Shown: positions 8,308 to 16,263, numbered from the stretch's first letter. The stretch: DNA of 64,000 nucleotides from Halosegnis marinus (GCF_029338355.1 NZ_CP119802.1:558001-622000), one strand, 5' to 3'. Translations and numbers: made by a program. Notes: generated from the letters alone by a model not told the origin.

Positions 8308-8381
8308 CACTCGGCCCCCCGGCCGCCCGTCCCCTCGGGGGCGGCCACGGTGCTGTTCGCGTGGAGATAGTTGGCGGTCAT
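8307..8381 (-). CDS. Candidate 24-residue leader peptide overlapping nrdJ start
   Basis: This short frame (MTANYLHANSTVAAPEGTGG..., 24 residues) ends in TGA that overlaps the nrdJ ATG in a TGATG arrangement typical of translational coupling. Twenty-two of its 24 third codon positions are G or C. A TATA-like TTATCT lies about 33 bp above its ATG, so a leaderless transcript would start close to this codon rather than at nrdJ. No family is recognised. It may be a regulatory leader or simply part of the 5' UTR. Confidence 0.4.
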   Translation of the reverse strand: MTANYLHANSTVAAPEGTGGRGAE

Positions 8382-8717
8382 TCGTAACGGCGCTTGCTTC
8401 TGTAGCGGGCCAGATAACCCTTTGGCAATCGGGTGTTTCTCGGTCGATTCCCGGCGCGCAGTCGGCACTGGTCGGTTCGCGTGGGTGCGCCGTCGCACGG
8501 CGGCGCCTGGTACATCGGACGTGACCGGGCGGACGAACTTAACGGTGGCCAGACCGGAGCGGAAGTGGATATCTCGACGGGAAACGTGGGTCCGTCTCGC
8601 GGTTCCCACCGGAACCGAAGGGGGGTTTCGACCGCCGCGGCGCGGGCGAAACGAGGTCCTCCGAGCGGGAGCGCGCGCGGCCCACGCGTTTTTCACGACG
8701 GGCCGAGACGCGGAGAT
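8382..8717. other. 336-bp intergenic region with divergent promoters
   Basis: The stretch lies between the nrdJ leader and a small membrane-protein gene running the other way. It contains a TATA-like TTATCT (minus strand, about 8412-8417) for nrdJ and a T-rich GTTTTTCAC at about 8690-8697 for the rightward gene. A further TTAACGG near 8539 has no obvious start behind it. I see no convincing gene or RNA structure in the rest. Confidence 0.5.
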
Positions 8718-8927
8718 ATGGACACGCTCGTCGCAGGGGCCCTGCCGCTCCAGCTCGTCCCGGAGTTCGGACTGCCCGGAATCCTCAGCACGCTCGTGAT
8801 AATCGTCCTCGCCATCGTCGTGGCGCGCGTGGTGCTGTCCATCGCGCTGAAGGTAGCCGTCGTCGCGGCCGTCGTCGTCGGCCTGCTGTGGTTCTTCGGC
8901 CTGCTCCGGTTCGTCCCGTTCCTATAG
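8718..8927 (+). CDS. Small two-helix membrane protein
   Basis: A 69-residue hydrophobic protein. Two membrane helices cover residues about 22-42 (GILSTLVIIVLAIVVARVVL) and 43-64. Only a few charged residues are present, so it is likely an inner-membrane microprotein. The ATG at 8718 sits about 27 bp below the T-rich box; longer frames reaching into the intergenic region show no coding character. Its last 6 bp overlap the 3' end of trpG on the opposite strand. The function is unknown. Confidence 0.7.
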   Translation: MDTLVAGALPLQLVPEFGLPGILSTLVIIVLAIVVARVVLSIALKVAVVAAVVVGLLWFFGLLRFVPFL

Positions 8928-9500
8928 GGTCGCGAGGAAGTTGTCGACCACGTCGTGGCCGACCCCCGTCAGCACCGACTCCGGGTGGAACTGGACGGCC
9001 TCGATGGGGTACGCCTCGTGGCGCACCCCCATCACGAGTTCCGTCCCCTCGTCGTCCGTCGTGGCGGTCACGGCGAAGCAGTCGGGAACCTCGGTCGCGA
9101 CGAGCGAGTGGTAGCGCCCGGCCTGGAAGCCCTGTTCGAGGCCGGCGAAGACGCCCTTCCCGTCGTGGTCGACGGGGAACGCCTTCCCGTGAATCGGCCG
9201 CGGGGCGCGCCCGACCGCCCCGCCGTACTCGTACACCGCGGCCTCCAGCCCGAGACAGACCCCGAGCGTCGGTATCTCGGGCGACACCTCCCGCAACACG
9301 TCCATCGTGACGCCCACGTCCCGCTCGTTCCTCGGGTGGCCGGGACCGGGCGAGACGACGATGCCCTCGGGGTCCGTGGCGCGCACCTCGTCGAGCGTCG
9401 CGGTGTTCTTCAGCACCTCGACGTCGATGCCGTGCTGGCTCACGTACTCCACGAGGTTGTAGGTGAACGAGTCGTAGTTGTCCACGACGAGGACGGTCAC
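8922..9500 (-). CDS. trpG: Anthranilate synthase component II (glutamine amidotransferase)
   Basis: Releases ammonia from glutamine and passes it to TrpE for anthranilate synthesis, the first committed step of tryptophan synthesis. The 192-residue class I amidotransferase starts [17 protein letters not shown] from a GTG at 9500, whose GTGA overlaps the trpE stop. The nucleophile lies in LGVCLGLEAAV near residue 82 and the His-Glu pair in VQFHPESVL near 172. The usual CLGHQ after the nucleophile is CLGLE here, unlike the paralogue at 56275, which keeps CLGHQ. It is last in the trpD-F-E-G operon. Assignment as trpG rather than pabA rests on the operon. Confidence 0.93.
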   Translation of the reverse strand: MTVLVVDNYDSFTYNLVEYVSQHGIDVEVLKNTATLDEVRATDPEGIVVSPGPGHPRNERDVGVTMDVLREVSPEIPTLGVCLGLEAAVYEYGGAVGRAPRPIHGKAFPVDHDGKGVFAGLEQGFQAGRYHSLVATEVPDCFAVTATTDDEGTELVMGVRHEAYPIEAVQFHPESVLTGVGHDVVDNFLATL

Positions 9501-11074
9501 GGCTCCACCTCCGGCGGCTCCTCGATGGCTTCGAGCGCCGCGAGGACGCCGCCCATCTTCTTCTCCGTCTCCTCGTACTCGCTCGTCGGGTCCGAGTCCG
9601 CGACGATACCCGCGCCCGCCTGCACCGTGACGCGGTCCGTCTCGCCCTCGTCCTCCACCGTCGCGGTGCGGATGACGATGGCGAAATCGGCGTCGCCGGC
9701 CCACGAGTAGTAGCCGACGCCGCCGCCGTAGAGCCCCCGCGGCTCGGTCTCCAGCGCGTCGATTATCTCCATCGCGCGCACCTTCGGCGCGCCCGACAGC
9801 GTCCCCGCGGGGAACGACGCGCGCGTCGCGTCGAACGCGTCGGAGTCGGCCGCGAGCCGTCCCGTGACGGTGGACTCGATGTGCTGGACGTGGCTGTACT
9901 TCAGGACGTTCATGAACTCCTCGACGCGGACGCTGCCCGCCTCGGAGACGCGGCGCACGTCGTTGCGCGCGAGGTCCACGAGCATCGTGTGTTCCGCCCG
10001 CTCCTTCCCGTCGGCGAGCATCTCGCCCGCGAGCCGCCGGTCCTCGACGGGCGAGGAGCCGCGCGCGCAGGTGCCGGCGATGGGGTTCGCCATCACTTCC
10101 TCCCCGCGCACGGAGACGAGCGTCTCGGGCGAGGCCCCGACGACGGTGAGGTCGTCGTAGCCGAGCAGGTACATGTACGGCGAGGGGTTCACCTCGCGGA
10201 GCGCGCGGTAGAAGCCGAGCGGGTCCACCTCGCCGCGGAGCTCGCGGGTCCGCGACAGCACGCCCTGGTAGATGTCGCCGTCGAGGACGTGTTCCTTCGC
10301 GCGGGCCACGGCGGCCTCGTAGTCGGCCCGCGACCCCGCGGTCTCCGAGTCGCGCCGGAAGCCGCCCGTATCGAGGGCGGCGGCCTCCCCGAGCAGGCGC
10401 TCGACGCGCTCGGCCTCGGCGACGAGGTCGTCGTACACGTCGTCGGGGTCGTCGCCCGCGCGCACGACGGGCGTGAACACGAGTGTCAGGGTTCCCTCCT
10501 CGTCGTCGAAGACGAGCGTCCGCGTGTTGAGCACGAACTGCGCGTCAGGGAACCGCGAGTCGGGGCGGTCGAGGCCCACCTCCTCCAGCCAGAGGTCGTA
10601 GACGGCGTCGTACGCGAGGAAGCCGACGAGGCCGCCGTCGAGGTGTTGCCGTCCCGAGGCCGGGAAGCCGCGCCGCGGGAGGTCCGGGAGCGCGGCCCGG
10701 AGGTCGTCCACGCAGTCGCCGCGGCCGTCGAGTTCGACGAGGCCGTCGTAGCGGTCGTCGAACGTCTCGACCGTGCCGCCGTCCGGCCCGACGGTCACCG
10801 CGGCGGCCGGGTCGTAGCCGACGAACGAGAACCGGGCGTGGCGGTCCGCGTCGTCCGTCGAGAACGCGCCGTCCGGGTCCGACGAGGCGACCTTCTGGGC
10901 GGACTCGAGCAGGAACGAGTAGTCCGCGCGCTCGGCGTCCGTCGTCCGCCCGGTCAGCGCGGCGTAGGCGGCCAGCGGGTCGGCGTCGGCGTCGAGCGTC
11001 GCCGCGGCGCGGACGACGCAGGTGTCGCCGCCCGCGAGGTCGCGGAACTCGGCCCGGGACGTGTCGAGGTTCAC
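9497..11074 (-). CDS. trpE: Anthranilate synthase component I
   Basis: Converts chorismate plus ammonia to anthranilate. The 525-residue protein has the N-terminal half with a regulatory region (LLESAQKVAS near 50, resembling the LLES tryptophan-binding motif) and the C-terminal chorismate-binding domain. Signatures there are the SPETLVS block, PIAGTCARG near 330, LVDLARNDVRRV near 365 and TLSGAPKVRAMEIID near 430. GTG start at 11074; the GTGA overlap with the trpF stop on one side and with trpG on the other indicates tight translational coupling. The LLES motif suggests tryptophan feedback inhibition. Confidence 0.95.
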   Translation of the reverse strand: MNLDTSRAEFRDLAGGDTCVVRAAATLDADADPLAAYAALTGRTTDAERADYSFLLESAQKVASSDPDGAFSTDDADRHARFSFVGYDPAAAVTVGPDGGTVETFDDRYDGLVELDGRGDCVDDLRAALPDLPRRGFPASGRQHLDGGLVGFLAYDAVYDLWLEEVGLDRPDSRFPDAQFVLNTRTLVFDDEEGTLTLVFTPVVRAGDDPDDVYDDLVAEAERVERLLGEAAALDTGGFRRDSETAGSRADYEAAVARAKEHVLDGDIYQGVLSRTRELRGEVDPLGFYRALREVNPSPYMYLLGYDDLTVVGASPETLVSVRGEEVMANPIAGTCARGSSPVEDRRLAGEMLADGKERAEHTMLVDLARNDVRRVSEAGSVRVEEFMNVLKYSHVQHIESTVTGRLAADSDAFDATRASFPAGTLSGAPKVRAMEIIDALETEPRGLYGGGVGYYSWAGDADFAIVIRTATVEDEGETDRVTVQAGAGIVADSDPTSEYEETEKKMGGVLAALEAIEEPPEVEP

Positions 11075-11694
11075 GGCGCGGCCCCCGCGTTCCTGACGAA
11101 CGCGCGCACGGCGTCGTGGTCCTTCACGCCGCCCTCGGACTCGACCCCCGAGGCCACGTCGACCGCGTAGGGGTCGACCGCCGCCACGGCGTCGGCGACG
11201 TTGTCGGGGGTCAGCCCGCCCGCGAGTATCACGGGCCGGTCGAGGTCGGCGGTCGCCTCCCGGGTCGCGGCCCAGTCGTGCGTCTCGCCGGTCCCGCCCC
11301 CGCCCGCCTCGCTCGGGGTGTCCACGAGCAGGGCGTGGCCGACGCCGGCGTAGTCCGCCACCCCGTCGGTCGGGACGGCCGGGACGACCGGGCCGTAGAA
11401 GTTCGCGACGAGGACGGCGACGTCCTCGGGCGGCAGGCCGTGGGTCTGTATCGCGTCCGCGCCGACGAGTTCCGCGAGCGTGACGGCCTCGGCGGCGCTG
11501 TCCGGCATCGTCACGATCGTCGCGGTGACGAACGGCGGCACCGTCTCCACGAGCCGTTCGGCCGTCGCCGGGGTCACTTCCCGCGGGGTGTCCACGTCCA
11601 CGTCCACGATGAACCCGACCGCGTCCGCGCCCGCCTCGACGGCCGCGCGCACGTCCGCCTCCGAGGTGAGGCCGCACACCTTCGCGCGGGCCAT
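11071..11694 (-). CDS. trpF: Phosphoribosylanthranilate isomerase
   Basis: Isomerises N-(5-phosphoribosyl)anthranilate to CdRP, the third step of the tryptophan pathway. The 207-residue TIM barrel begins with KVCGLT, containing the catalytic cysteine near residue 7. The catalytic aspartate lies in the strand before ILAGGLTPDNV near 160, and VDVASGVESEGGVKDH forms the phosphate-binding end near 180. The ATG abuts the trpD stop directly (11694/11695), and the stop overlaps trpE by 4 bp. Confidence 0.94.
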   Translation of the reverse strand: MARAKVCGLTSEADVRAAVEAGADAVGFIVDVDVDTPREVTPATAERLVETVPPFVTATIVTMPDSAAEAVTLAELVGADAIQTHGLPPEDVAVLVANFYGPVVPAVPTDGVADYAGVGHALLVDTPSEAGGGGTGETHDWAATREATADLDRPVILAGGLTPDNVADAVAAVDPYAVDVASGVESEGGVKDHDAVRAFVRNAGAAP

Positions 11695-12714
11695 CTACGT
11701 CTCGGCCTCGGCGGTGTCGTTCGCGGTTCGGAGCGCCTCGAAGGTGGCCGCCGCGCCGCCCGACTCGATGGCGTCGCGGGCGCGCTCGACGCCCTCGCGG
11801 AGCGTGTCGGCCTCCCCCGCGACGTACACGGCCGCGCCGGCGTTCGCGAGGATGACGTCGCGCTTCGGCCCCGCCAGGTCGCCCGTGACGATGGCGCGGA
11901 GGTCGGCGGCGTTCTCCTCGGGCGTGCCGCCGGCGATGGCCTCCACAGGCGCGGAATCGAGGCCGAGGTCCTCGGGGGTTATCGTGTACTCCTCGACGGT
12001 CCCGTCGCGGAGTTCGGCGACGACCGTCTCGTCGTGGAGCGCTATCTCGTCCATCCCGGCGCCGTGGACGACGAGCGCGCGGTCGAGGCCCATCCGGTCG
12101 AGCGCCCGCGCGAGCACGGGGACGAGGTCCGGGTCGTACACGCCGACGACCTGCGCGTCCGCGCCGGCGGGGTTCGTCAGCGGCCCGAGGACGTTGAATA
12201 TCGTCCGGATGCCGAGTTCGCGCCGCGGCCCGATGACGGCCTTCATCGCGGGGTGGAACGCGGGCGCGTGGAGGTAGCCGATGCCGTCGGCCTCGATGCG
12301 GGACTCGACGGCCTCCGGGGCCGAGTCGAGGTCCACGCCGACCTCCTCCAGCACGTCGGAACTGCCCGACGACGAGGAGACGGAGTAGTTGCCGTGCTTG
12401 GCGACCGGCACCCCGGCGCCCGCGACGACGATGGCGCTCGTCGTCGAGACGTTGATGGTGTCGTAGTCGTCGCCGCCCGTCCCGCACGTATCGACGAGCG
12501 GCGAGCGGTCGGGGTCGATGGTGCGCGCGGCGGCGCGCATCCCCTCGGCGAAGCCGGCTATTTCGGCCTCCGTCTCCCCCTTCGCGCGCAACGCCGTCAG
12601 CAGCGCGCCGATCTGTGCCTCCGTGGCCTCCTCGAACACGAGGCGGGCCGCCTCGCGCGCCTCCGCCTGTGTCAGGTCTTCGCCCTCCGTGACTCGCTCG
12701 ATGAGTTCCTTCAT
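11695..12714 (-). CDS. trpD: Anthranilate phosphoribosyltransferase
   Basis: Transfers the phosphoribosyl group of PRPP to anthranilate. The 339-residue protein starts MKELIERVTEGEDLT, with the family's helical N-terminal domain followed by the PRPP loop VDTCGTGGDDYDTINVST near 80, KHGNYSVSSSSGSSDVLE near 110 and GPLTNPAGA near 175. It is the first gene of the trpD-F-E-G operon. A longer in-frame extension would run through the promoter repeats, so the ATG at 12714 is preferred. Confidence 0.95.
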   Translation of the reverse strand: MKELIERVTEGEDLTQAEAREAARLVFEEATEAQIGALLTALRAKGETEAEIAGFAEGMRAAARTIDPDRSPLVDTCGTGGDDYDTINVSTTSAIVVAGAGVPVAKHGNYSVSSSSGSSDVLEEVGVDLDSAPEAVESRIEADGIGYLHAPAFHPAMKAVIGPRRELGIRTIFNVLGPLTNPAGADAQVVGVYDPDLVPVLARALDRMGLDRALVVHGAGMDEIALHDETVVAELRDGTVEEYTITPEDLGLDSAPVEAIAGGTPEENAADLRAIVTGDLAGPKRDVILANAGAAVYVAGEADTLREGVERARDAIESGGAAATFEALRTANDTAEAET

Positions 12715-12724
12715 TGTGGACACC

Positions 12725-12768
12725 GATGTACGCTCTTGCGTTATGATGTACAAATCTGTCCATAGCAA
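12725..12768 (-). promoter_or_regulatory. trp operon promoter with paired GATGTAC repeats
   Basis: On the plus strand, GATGTAC occurs twice, at 12725-12731 and 12745-12751, exactly 20 bp apart (two helical turns). The second is part of a perfect TGTACA palindrome (12747-12752). They lie 11-37 bp upstream of the trpD ATG, below a TATA-like GCTATGG/TTTTTGC region at about 12760-12772, so they would straddle the transcription start. In Methanothermobacter, the tryptophan repressor TrpY binds TGTACA boxes; whether an equivalent regulator acts here is inference. Confidence 0.55.
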
Positions 12769-12870
12769 AAAGCGTGTCGCCGGCGTGTCGTCGGGCCCCA
12801 CGCCGCCGCCCCTCCCCGATTCGAAACCTTCAATTGTGCCACCGGGCTACGGTGGATTGCACGCCAGCGA

Positions 12871-12945
12871 GGGTTCGTGGTCTAGGCTGGTTATGACACC
12901 TCCTTGACATGGAGGAGGCCGGCGGTTCAAATCCGCCCGAACCCA
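12871..12945 (+). tRNA. tRNA-Val (GAC)
   Basis: A 75-nt cloverleaf without intron. The acceptor GGGTTCG (12871-12877) pairs with CGAACCC (12938-12944) and A12945 is the discriminator. The anticodon arm is CCTCC-TTGACAT-GGAGG, anticodon GAC, and the T arm is GGCGG-TTCAAAT-CCGCC. CCA is not encoded. A TTCAATT box about 40 bp upstream fits haloarchaeal tRNA promoters. Confidence 0.95.
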
Positions 12946-13017
12946 CTTCCTTCCGACGTCCGCGCCGACAGCGCCGCCCACGTGGGCTTTTCACCGACGA
13001 GCGTGACGCGTCCGGAC

Positions 13018-14250
13018 GTGACCTCGCTACGTTCGCTGGTGACCCGGCGGCGCGCGGACACCGCCGTCGCGTGGGCCGTCACGGCGCTGCTCGCGGCCGC
13101 GGCCGTGTGGTTCGTCCGGGCGGGCGAACCGGACTGGGCCGTGCTCGCCGCCCTGCTCGCCGCCGTCGCGACGCTGGTGCCCGTCCTGGAGCGCGACCCG
13201 ACGGCGACGATACCGGCCGAGCTCGCGGCGCTCGTCGCGGTGCCGGTGGCCGTGCGGTCGGTCGGCGCCCTCCCGACCGTCACCCCCTTCCTCGCGACGG
13301 CGGGGGTGGCGCTGCTGGTGGCGGTGCTGCTCGACGGCTACACCTCGCTGTCGATGACGCCGCGGTTCGCCGCCGTCCTCGTGGTCGTGGCGACGATGGC
13401 GTTCGCGGGCGCGTGGACCGTCGGGGTGTACGCGGCCGACACGCTCGCCGGCACCTCGTTCGTTGGCGGGCGCGTCGAACTCATGTGGGACCTCGTCGCC
13501 GCGACCGCGGCGGGGGTCGTCGCGGGCGTCGCCTTCGACGCGTACTTCACCTACTCGGACCGCGTCGACCGGCTGGAGAGCGCGACCCGCGAGGGGGACG
13601 ACGGCACGGACGGGGGCGACCTCCCGGGCGACGAGCGCCACCACCGCTACGCCGTCCGGGCGATGCAGGCGGCGCTGGCGGCGGCGACCGTCTGGGCCGC
13701 CCTCGCGCGCGACCCGACGCTCGTGGTGAACACCGGGGTACCGCTCGCGGTCACCCTCCTGCCGGCGGTCCTGCGCCGGCGTCGCGGCTACGCGATGGAC
13801 GCCGGCCTCGTCGCGTGGCTGACCCTCGCGTCGGCGCTCCACGCCGCGGGCGCGGTGTGGCTCTACGGCCGGTTCGGCTGGTACGACAGCGTGACACACA
13901 CGCTGTCGGCGTCGATGGTGGCGGGGCTGGGCTACGCCGTGGCGCGCGCGACGGAGCGCCACTCGCGGGCCGTCTCGTTCGGCCGCGGCTTCCGGGCGAC
14001 GTTCGTCGTCCTGTTCGTGCTGGCGGTCGGCGTCGGCTGGGAGATACTGGAGTTCGCGAGCGGCGGCCTCGCCTCCCTCGTCGGCGGGGAGGCCGTGCTG
14101 GCGCAGTACGGCACCGCCGACATCGTCAACGACCTCCTGTTCAACACCGTCGGGGCCGTCCTCGTCGCCGCGGGGAGTTCCGCCCACTTCGAGGGCGTCG
14201 CGGACGTGTTCGTCGGGTGGGTCCGCGTCGCGGTCCGCGGCGGCGACTGA
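13018..14250 (+). CDS. Polytopic membrane protein with YjdF/DUF2238-like C-terminal domain
   Basis: A 410-residue protein with about ten hydrophobic segments in two blocks separated by an acidic hydrophilic loop (residues about 185-210). The C-terminal block carries YDSVTHTLSASMVAGLGYAV, VGVGWEILEFASGG and TADIVNDLLFNTVGAVL, conserved polar motifs seen in YjdF/DUF2238 membrane proteins. The function is unknown. The frame runs open back through tRNA-Val, so the start must be lower. I chose the GTG at 13018, 27-30 bp below the TATA-like GCTTTTCA; the GTG at 13003 is an alternative. Confidence 0.75.
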   Translation: MTSLRSLVTRRRADTAVAWAVTALLAAAAVWFVRAGEPDWAVLAALLAAVATLVPVLERDPTATIPAELAALVAVPVAVRSVGALPTVTPFLATAGVALLVAVLLDGYTSLSMTPRFAAVLVVVATMAFAGAWTVGVYAADTLAGTSFVGGRVELMWDLVAATAAGVVAGVAFDAYFTYSDRVDRLESATREGDDGTDGGDLPGDERHHRYAVRAMQAALAAATVWAALARDPTLVVNTGVPLAVTLLPAVLRRRRGYAMDAGLVAWLTLASALHAAGAVWLYGRFGWYDSVTHTLSASMVAGLGYAVARATERHSRAVSFGRGFRATFVVLFVLAVGVGWEILEFASGGLASLVGGEAVLAQYGTADIVNDLLFNTVGAVLVAAGSSAHFEGVADVFVGWVRVAVRGGD

Positions 14251-14299
14251 GGGTCCGTTCGCCCACCCCCCTGTAGCTTTTTACGCGAGTGATGCGTGG

Positions 14300-14305
14300 T
14301 TTAAA
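14300..14305 (+). promoter_or_regulatory. TTTAAA TATA box
   Basis: A textbook haloarchaeal TATA element about 32 bp above the GTG at 14337. It supports a leaderless transcript for the 77-residue protein and argues against starting that gene at the ATG at 14292. Confidence 0.5.
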
Positions 14306-14336
14306 CGGTGAACGACATGCTAGCGAGGCACGTGCG

Positions 14337-14570
14337 GTGACGCGACCGAGTCCCCGAAGCACGAGACACGAACGCCTCCGGGCCGCGCTCGACGGCCGGT
14401 CGGAGGTCGTCGCCGCCGGGACCTTCCGGAAGGCGGCCGGCCCGACGACGGAGATCGTGGTCGACGGCGAGGAACCGCCGGCGTGGCTGGAGACGGAGAT
14501 CGAACGGCTCGGGATGGCCGTCGACCGGGTGTTGCCCCACGGCGAGACGGTCGAGATCCAGGTTCGGTAG
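14337..14570 (+). CDS. Conserved small haloarchaeal protein
   Basis: A 77-residue acidic soluble protein ending in VDRVLPHGETVEIQVR. No cysteine cluster, signal or membrane segment is visible. The middle (VVAAGTFRKAAGPTTEIVVDG...) and the helix PAWLETEIERLGM suggest a small alpha/beta fold. The GTG at 14337 is chosen because of the TTTAAA box upstream; an ATG at 14292 in the same frame would add 15 residues of poor coding character. I do not recognise a function. Confidence 0.6.
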   Translation: MTRPSPRSTRHERLRAALDGRSEVVAAGTFRKAAGPTTEIVVDGEEPPAWLETEIERLGMAVDRVLPHGETVEIQVR

Positions 14571-14691
14571 CGCCCCGGTACGGTTCGACGTAACACACGC
14601 TTACCGCCGGACGGCTCCGGGATTGCGGCTCGCCCCGAGGGAGGTACTTTCAATAACGCTCGCGGTCAAGTCCGAAGGAGAGGGACTCTAT

Positions 14692-15831
14692 ATGGATATC
14701 GAAGACATCGTTACGCGCGAGTTCACCGAGGTCGATTCGGGCGAACGACTGGGGAAGGTCCGGTCGACGTTCGAGAGCGAGAACCTGAAGGGGGTCATCG
14801 TCACCGACGACGGCGCGTACGCCGGCGTTATCACGGAGAAACAGCTCCTCCAGTCGCACGTGGAGGACAACACCAAGGCCGCGGCGATGATGCGCAACGC
14901 GCCGAAGGTGGACCGCCGCGAGGACGTCCGCGACGTGGCGCGGATGCTCGTCGAGGGCGGGGTGAAGGTCGCCCCGGTGTTCGACGGCGAGAAGCTCTAC
15001 GGCATCATCTCGGAGAACGCCATCCTCGAAGCCGTCCTGGACAACCTCGACGTGCTCACCGTCGGCGACATCTACACCGAGGAGGTCATCTCCGTCCCCG
15101 AGGACGCGACGGTCGGGAAGGTCATCAACATCATGCGCGAGAACGGCGTCTCGCGCGTCCCCGTCACGAACGAGAACGGATACCTCTCGGGGCTCGTGAC
15201 GACCCACGACATCACGGACATCGCGGTCCGCAACATGGACAAGGCGACGCGGGGCGACCGCGGCGGCGACCTCGAACGCGTGCTCGACATCCCCGTCTAC
15301 GACGTGATGACGAGCCCCGTCGACACCGCCGACCCCGGCGACTCCGTGCGCGACGCCGTCGAGCGGATGCTGGAGGGCGACTACGGCGGCCTCGTCGTCA
15401 CGGGCGACGACGACCGGCTCATCGCCGGCATCGTCACCAAGACGGACGTGCTCCGCGCGCTCACCTACACCGAGGAGGACCACATGGACGTGCAGGTGAC
15501 GAACGTGGAGGTGCTCGACACCATCACGCGCGAGGAGATCGTCGCCAGCATCGAGGAGGTCTCCGACAAGTACGCCGACATGCAGGTCCAGCACGCGCAC
15601 GTCCGCTTCAAGCAGCACAAGGAGAAGCTCCGCGGCACGCCGCTCATCTACGCGCAGATCCGCCTACGCACGAATGTCGGCCAGATGGCCGGCTCCGGCG
15701 AGGGGTACGGCGCGGAGTCCGCGTTCCGCGTCGCGCTCGACAAGCTGGAGCGCAACGTGGTCGAGGTGAAGGGCGTGCAGGCCGACGAGGAGTACGAGGG
15801 GCAGCTCCTGCGGAAGCTCGGCGAACTGTAG
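14692..15831 (+). CDS. Four-CBS-domain protein with hibernation-factor-like C-terminal domain
   Basis: A 379-residue soluble protein. CBS domains occupy roughly residues 1-55, 70-125, 130-190 and 205-265; they usually bind adenine nucleotides and form dimers. The C-terminal about 95 residues (YADMQVQHAHVRFKQHKEKL... through AFRVALDKLERNVVEVKG) resemble the S30AE/HPF fold used by ribosome hibernation factors, including the typical LDKLER helix. Energy-dependent control of a ribosome- or RNA-binding activity is therefore a reasonable inference. A Shine-Dalgarno-like GGAGAGGG lies about 8 bp above the ATG, rare in this window, with a TTTCAATAA box further up. Confidence 0.88.
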   Translation: MDIEDIVTREFTEVDSGERLGKVRSTFESENLKGVIVTDDGAYAGVITEKQLLQSHVEDNTKAAAMMRNAPKVDRREDVRDVARMLVEGGVKVAPVFDGEKLYGIISENAILEAVLDNLDVLTVGDIYTEEVISVPEDATVGKVINIMRENGVSRVPVTNENGYLSGLVTTHDITDIAVRNMDKATRGDRGGDLERVLDIPVYDVMTSPVDTADPGDSVRDAVERMLEGDYGGLVVTGDDDRLIAGIVTKTDVLRALTYTEEDHMDVQVTNVEVLDTITREEIVASIEEVSDKYADMQVQHAHVRFKQHKEKLRGTPLIYAQIRLRTNVGQMAGSGEGYGAESAFRVALDKLERNVVEVKGVQADEEYEGQLLRKLGEL

Positions 15832-15837
15832 GGCGCG

Positions 15838-16263
15838 TCAGCGCGCGACCGTGACCGGACACGGCGCGCGCCGGACGACCGCCTCGGCGACGGAGCCGAG
15901 CAACACCCGCGAGATACCCTGTCTGCCGTGGCTGCCGATGACGATGGCGTCGGAGCCGTGCTCCTCCGCGAACTCGACGATGGTGCGGGCCGGCTGGCCG
16001 ACCTCGACGGCCGTCTCCACCGTGACGCCCTCCGGCGCGTCCGCGCGGGCCTCGGAGAACAGCTCCTCGGCGGCGGCCTCCGCCTCGTCGTACCACTCCT
16101 CGGAGAAGCTCGGGAGACCGGCCTGCGCGCCGTAGCCCGCCCGCGCGGGGTTGATGACGTGGAGCAGGGTTACCGTCGCGCTCGGGAACTCCGTGAACGC
16201 GTAGTCGAGCGCCTGCTGTGACTGCTCGGAGCCGTCCACGGGAACGAGTACGTGCTTCGGCAT
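15838..16263 (-). CDS. Universal stress protein (UspA family)
   Basis: A 141-residue single USP domain. MPKHVLVPVDGSEQS at the N-terminus and GSHGRQGISRVLLGSVAEAV near 112-132 form the nucleotide-binding G-2X-G-9X-G-S pattern, so it is an ATP-binding type. These proteins act in stress responses; the particular role is not evident. It is convergent with the CBS-domain gene, 6 bp away. A T-rich box (CCTTTTTCA) lies about 27 bp above the ATG. Confidence 0.93.
   Translation of the reverse strand: MPKHVLVPVDGSEQSQQALDYAFTEFPSATVTLLHVINPARAGYGAQAGLPSFSEEWYDEAEAAAEELFSEARADAPEGVTVETAVEVGQPARTIVEFAEEHGSDAIVIGSHGRQGISRVLLGSVAEAVVRRAPCPVTVAR

Noticed and set aside
8433-8717. Longer version of the small membrane protein at 8718
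   Set aside because: The extra 95 residues are Arg/Gly-rich, lie in the promoter region and contradict the TATA spacing to 8718.
9497-12763. One continuous 1088-codon frame covering trpE and running back over trpF and trpD
   Set aside because: The part above the trpE GTG is an Arg/Gly-rich shadow of trpF and trpD, which are clearly coded in other frames. trpE begins at 11074 with the usual GTGA overlap.
12904-13017. N-terminal extension of the membrane protein over tRNA-Val
   Set aside because: The extension overlaps a complete tRNA and lacks coding character; a TATA-like box lies between the tRNA and the GTG at 13018.
14275-14283. T-rich CTTTTTAC after the membrane protein as a transcription terminator
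   Set aside because: The same sequence type serves as TATA element elsewhere in this window and a start codon follows 10-60 bp later, so a terminator cannot be distinguished from a promoter.
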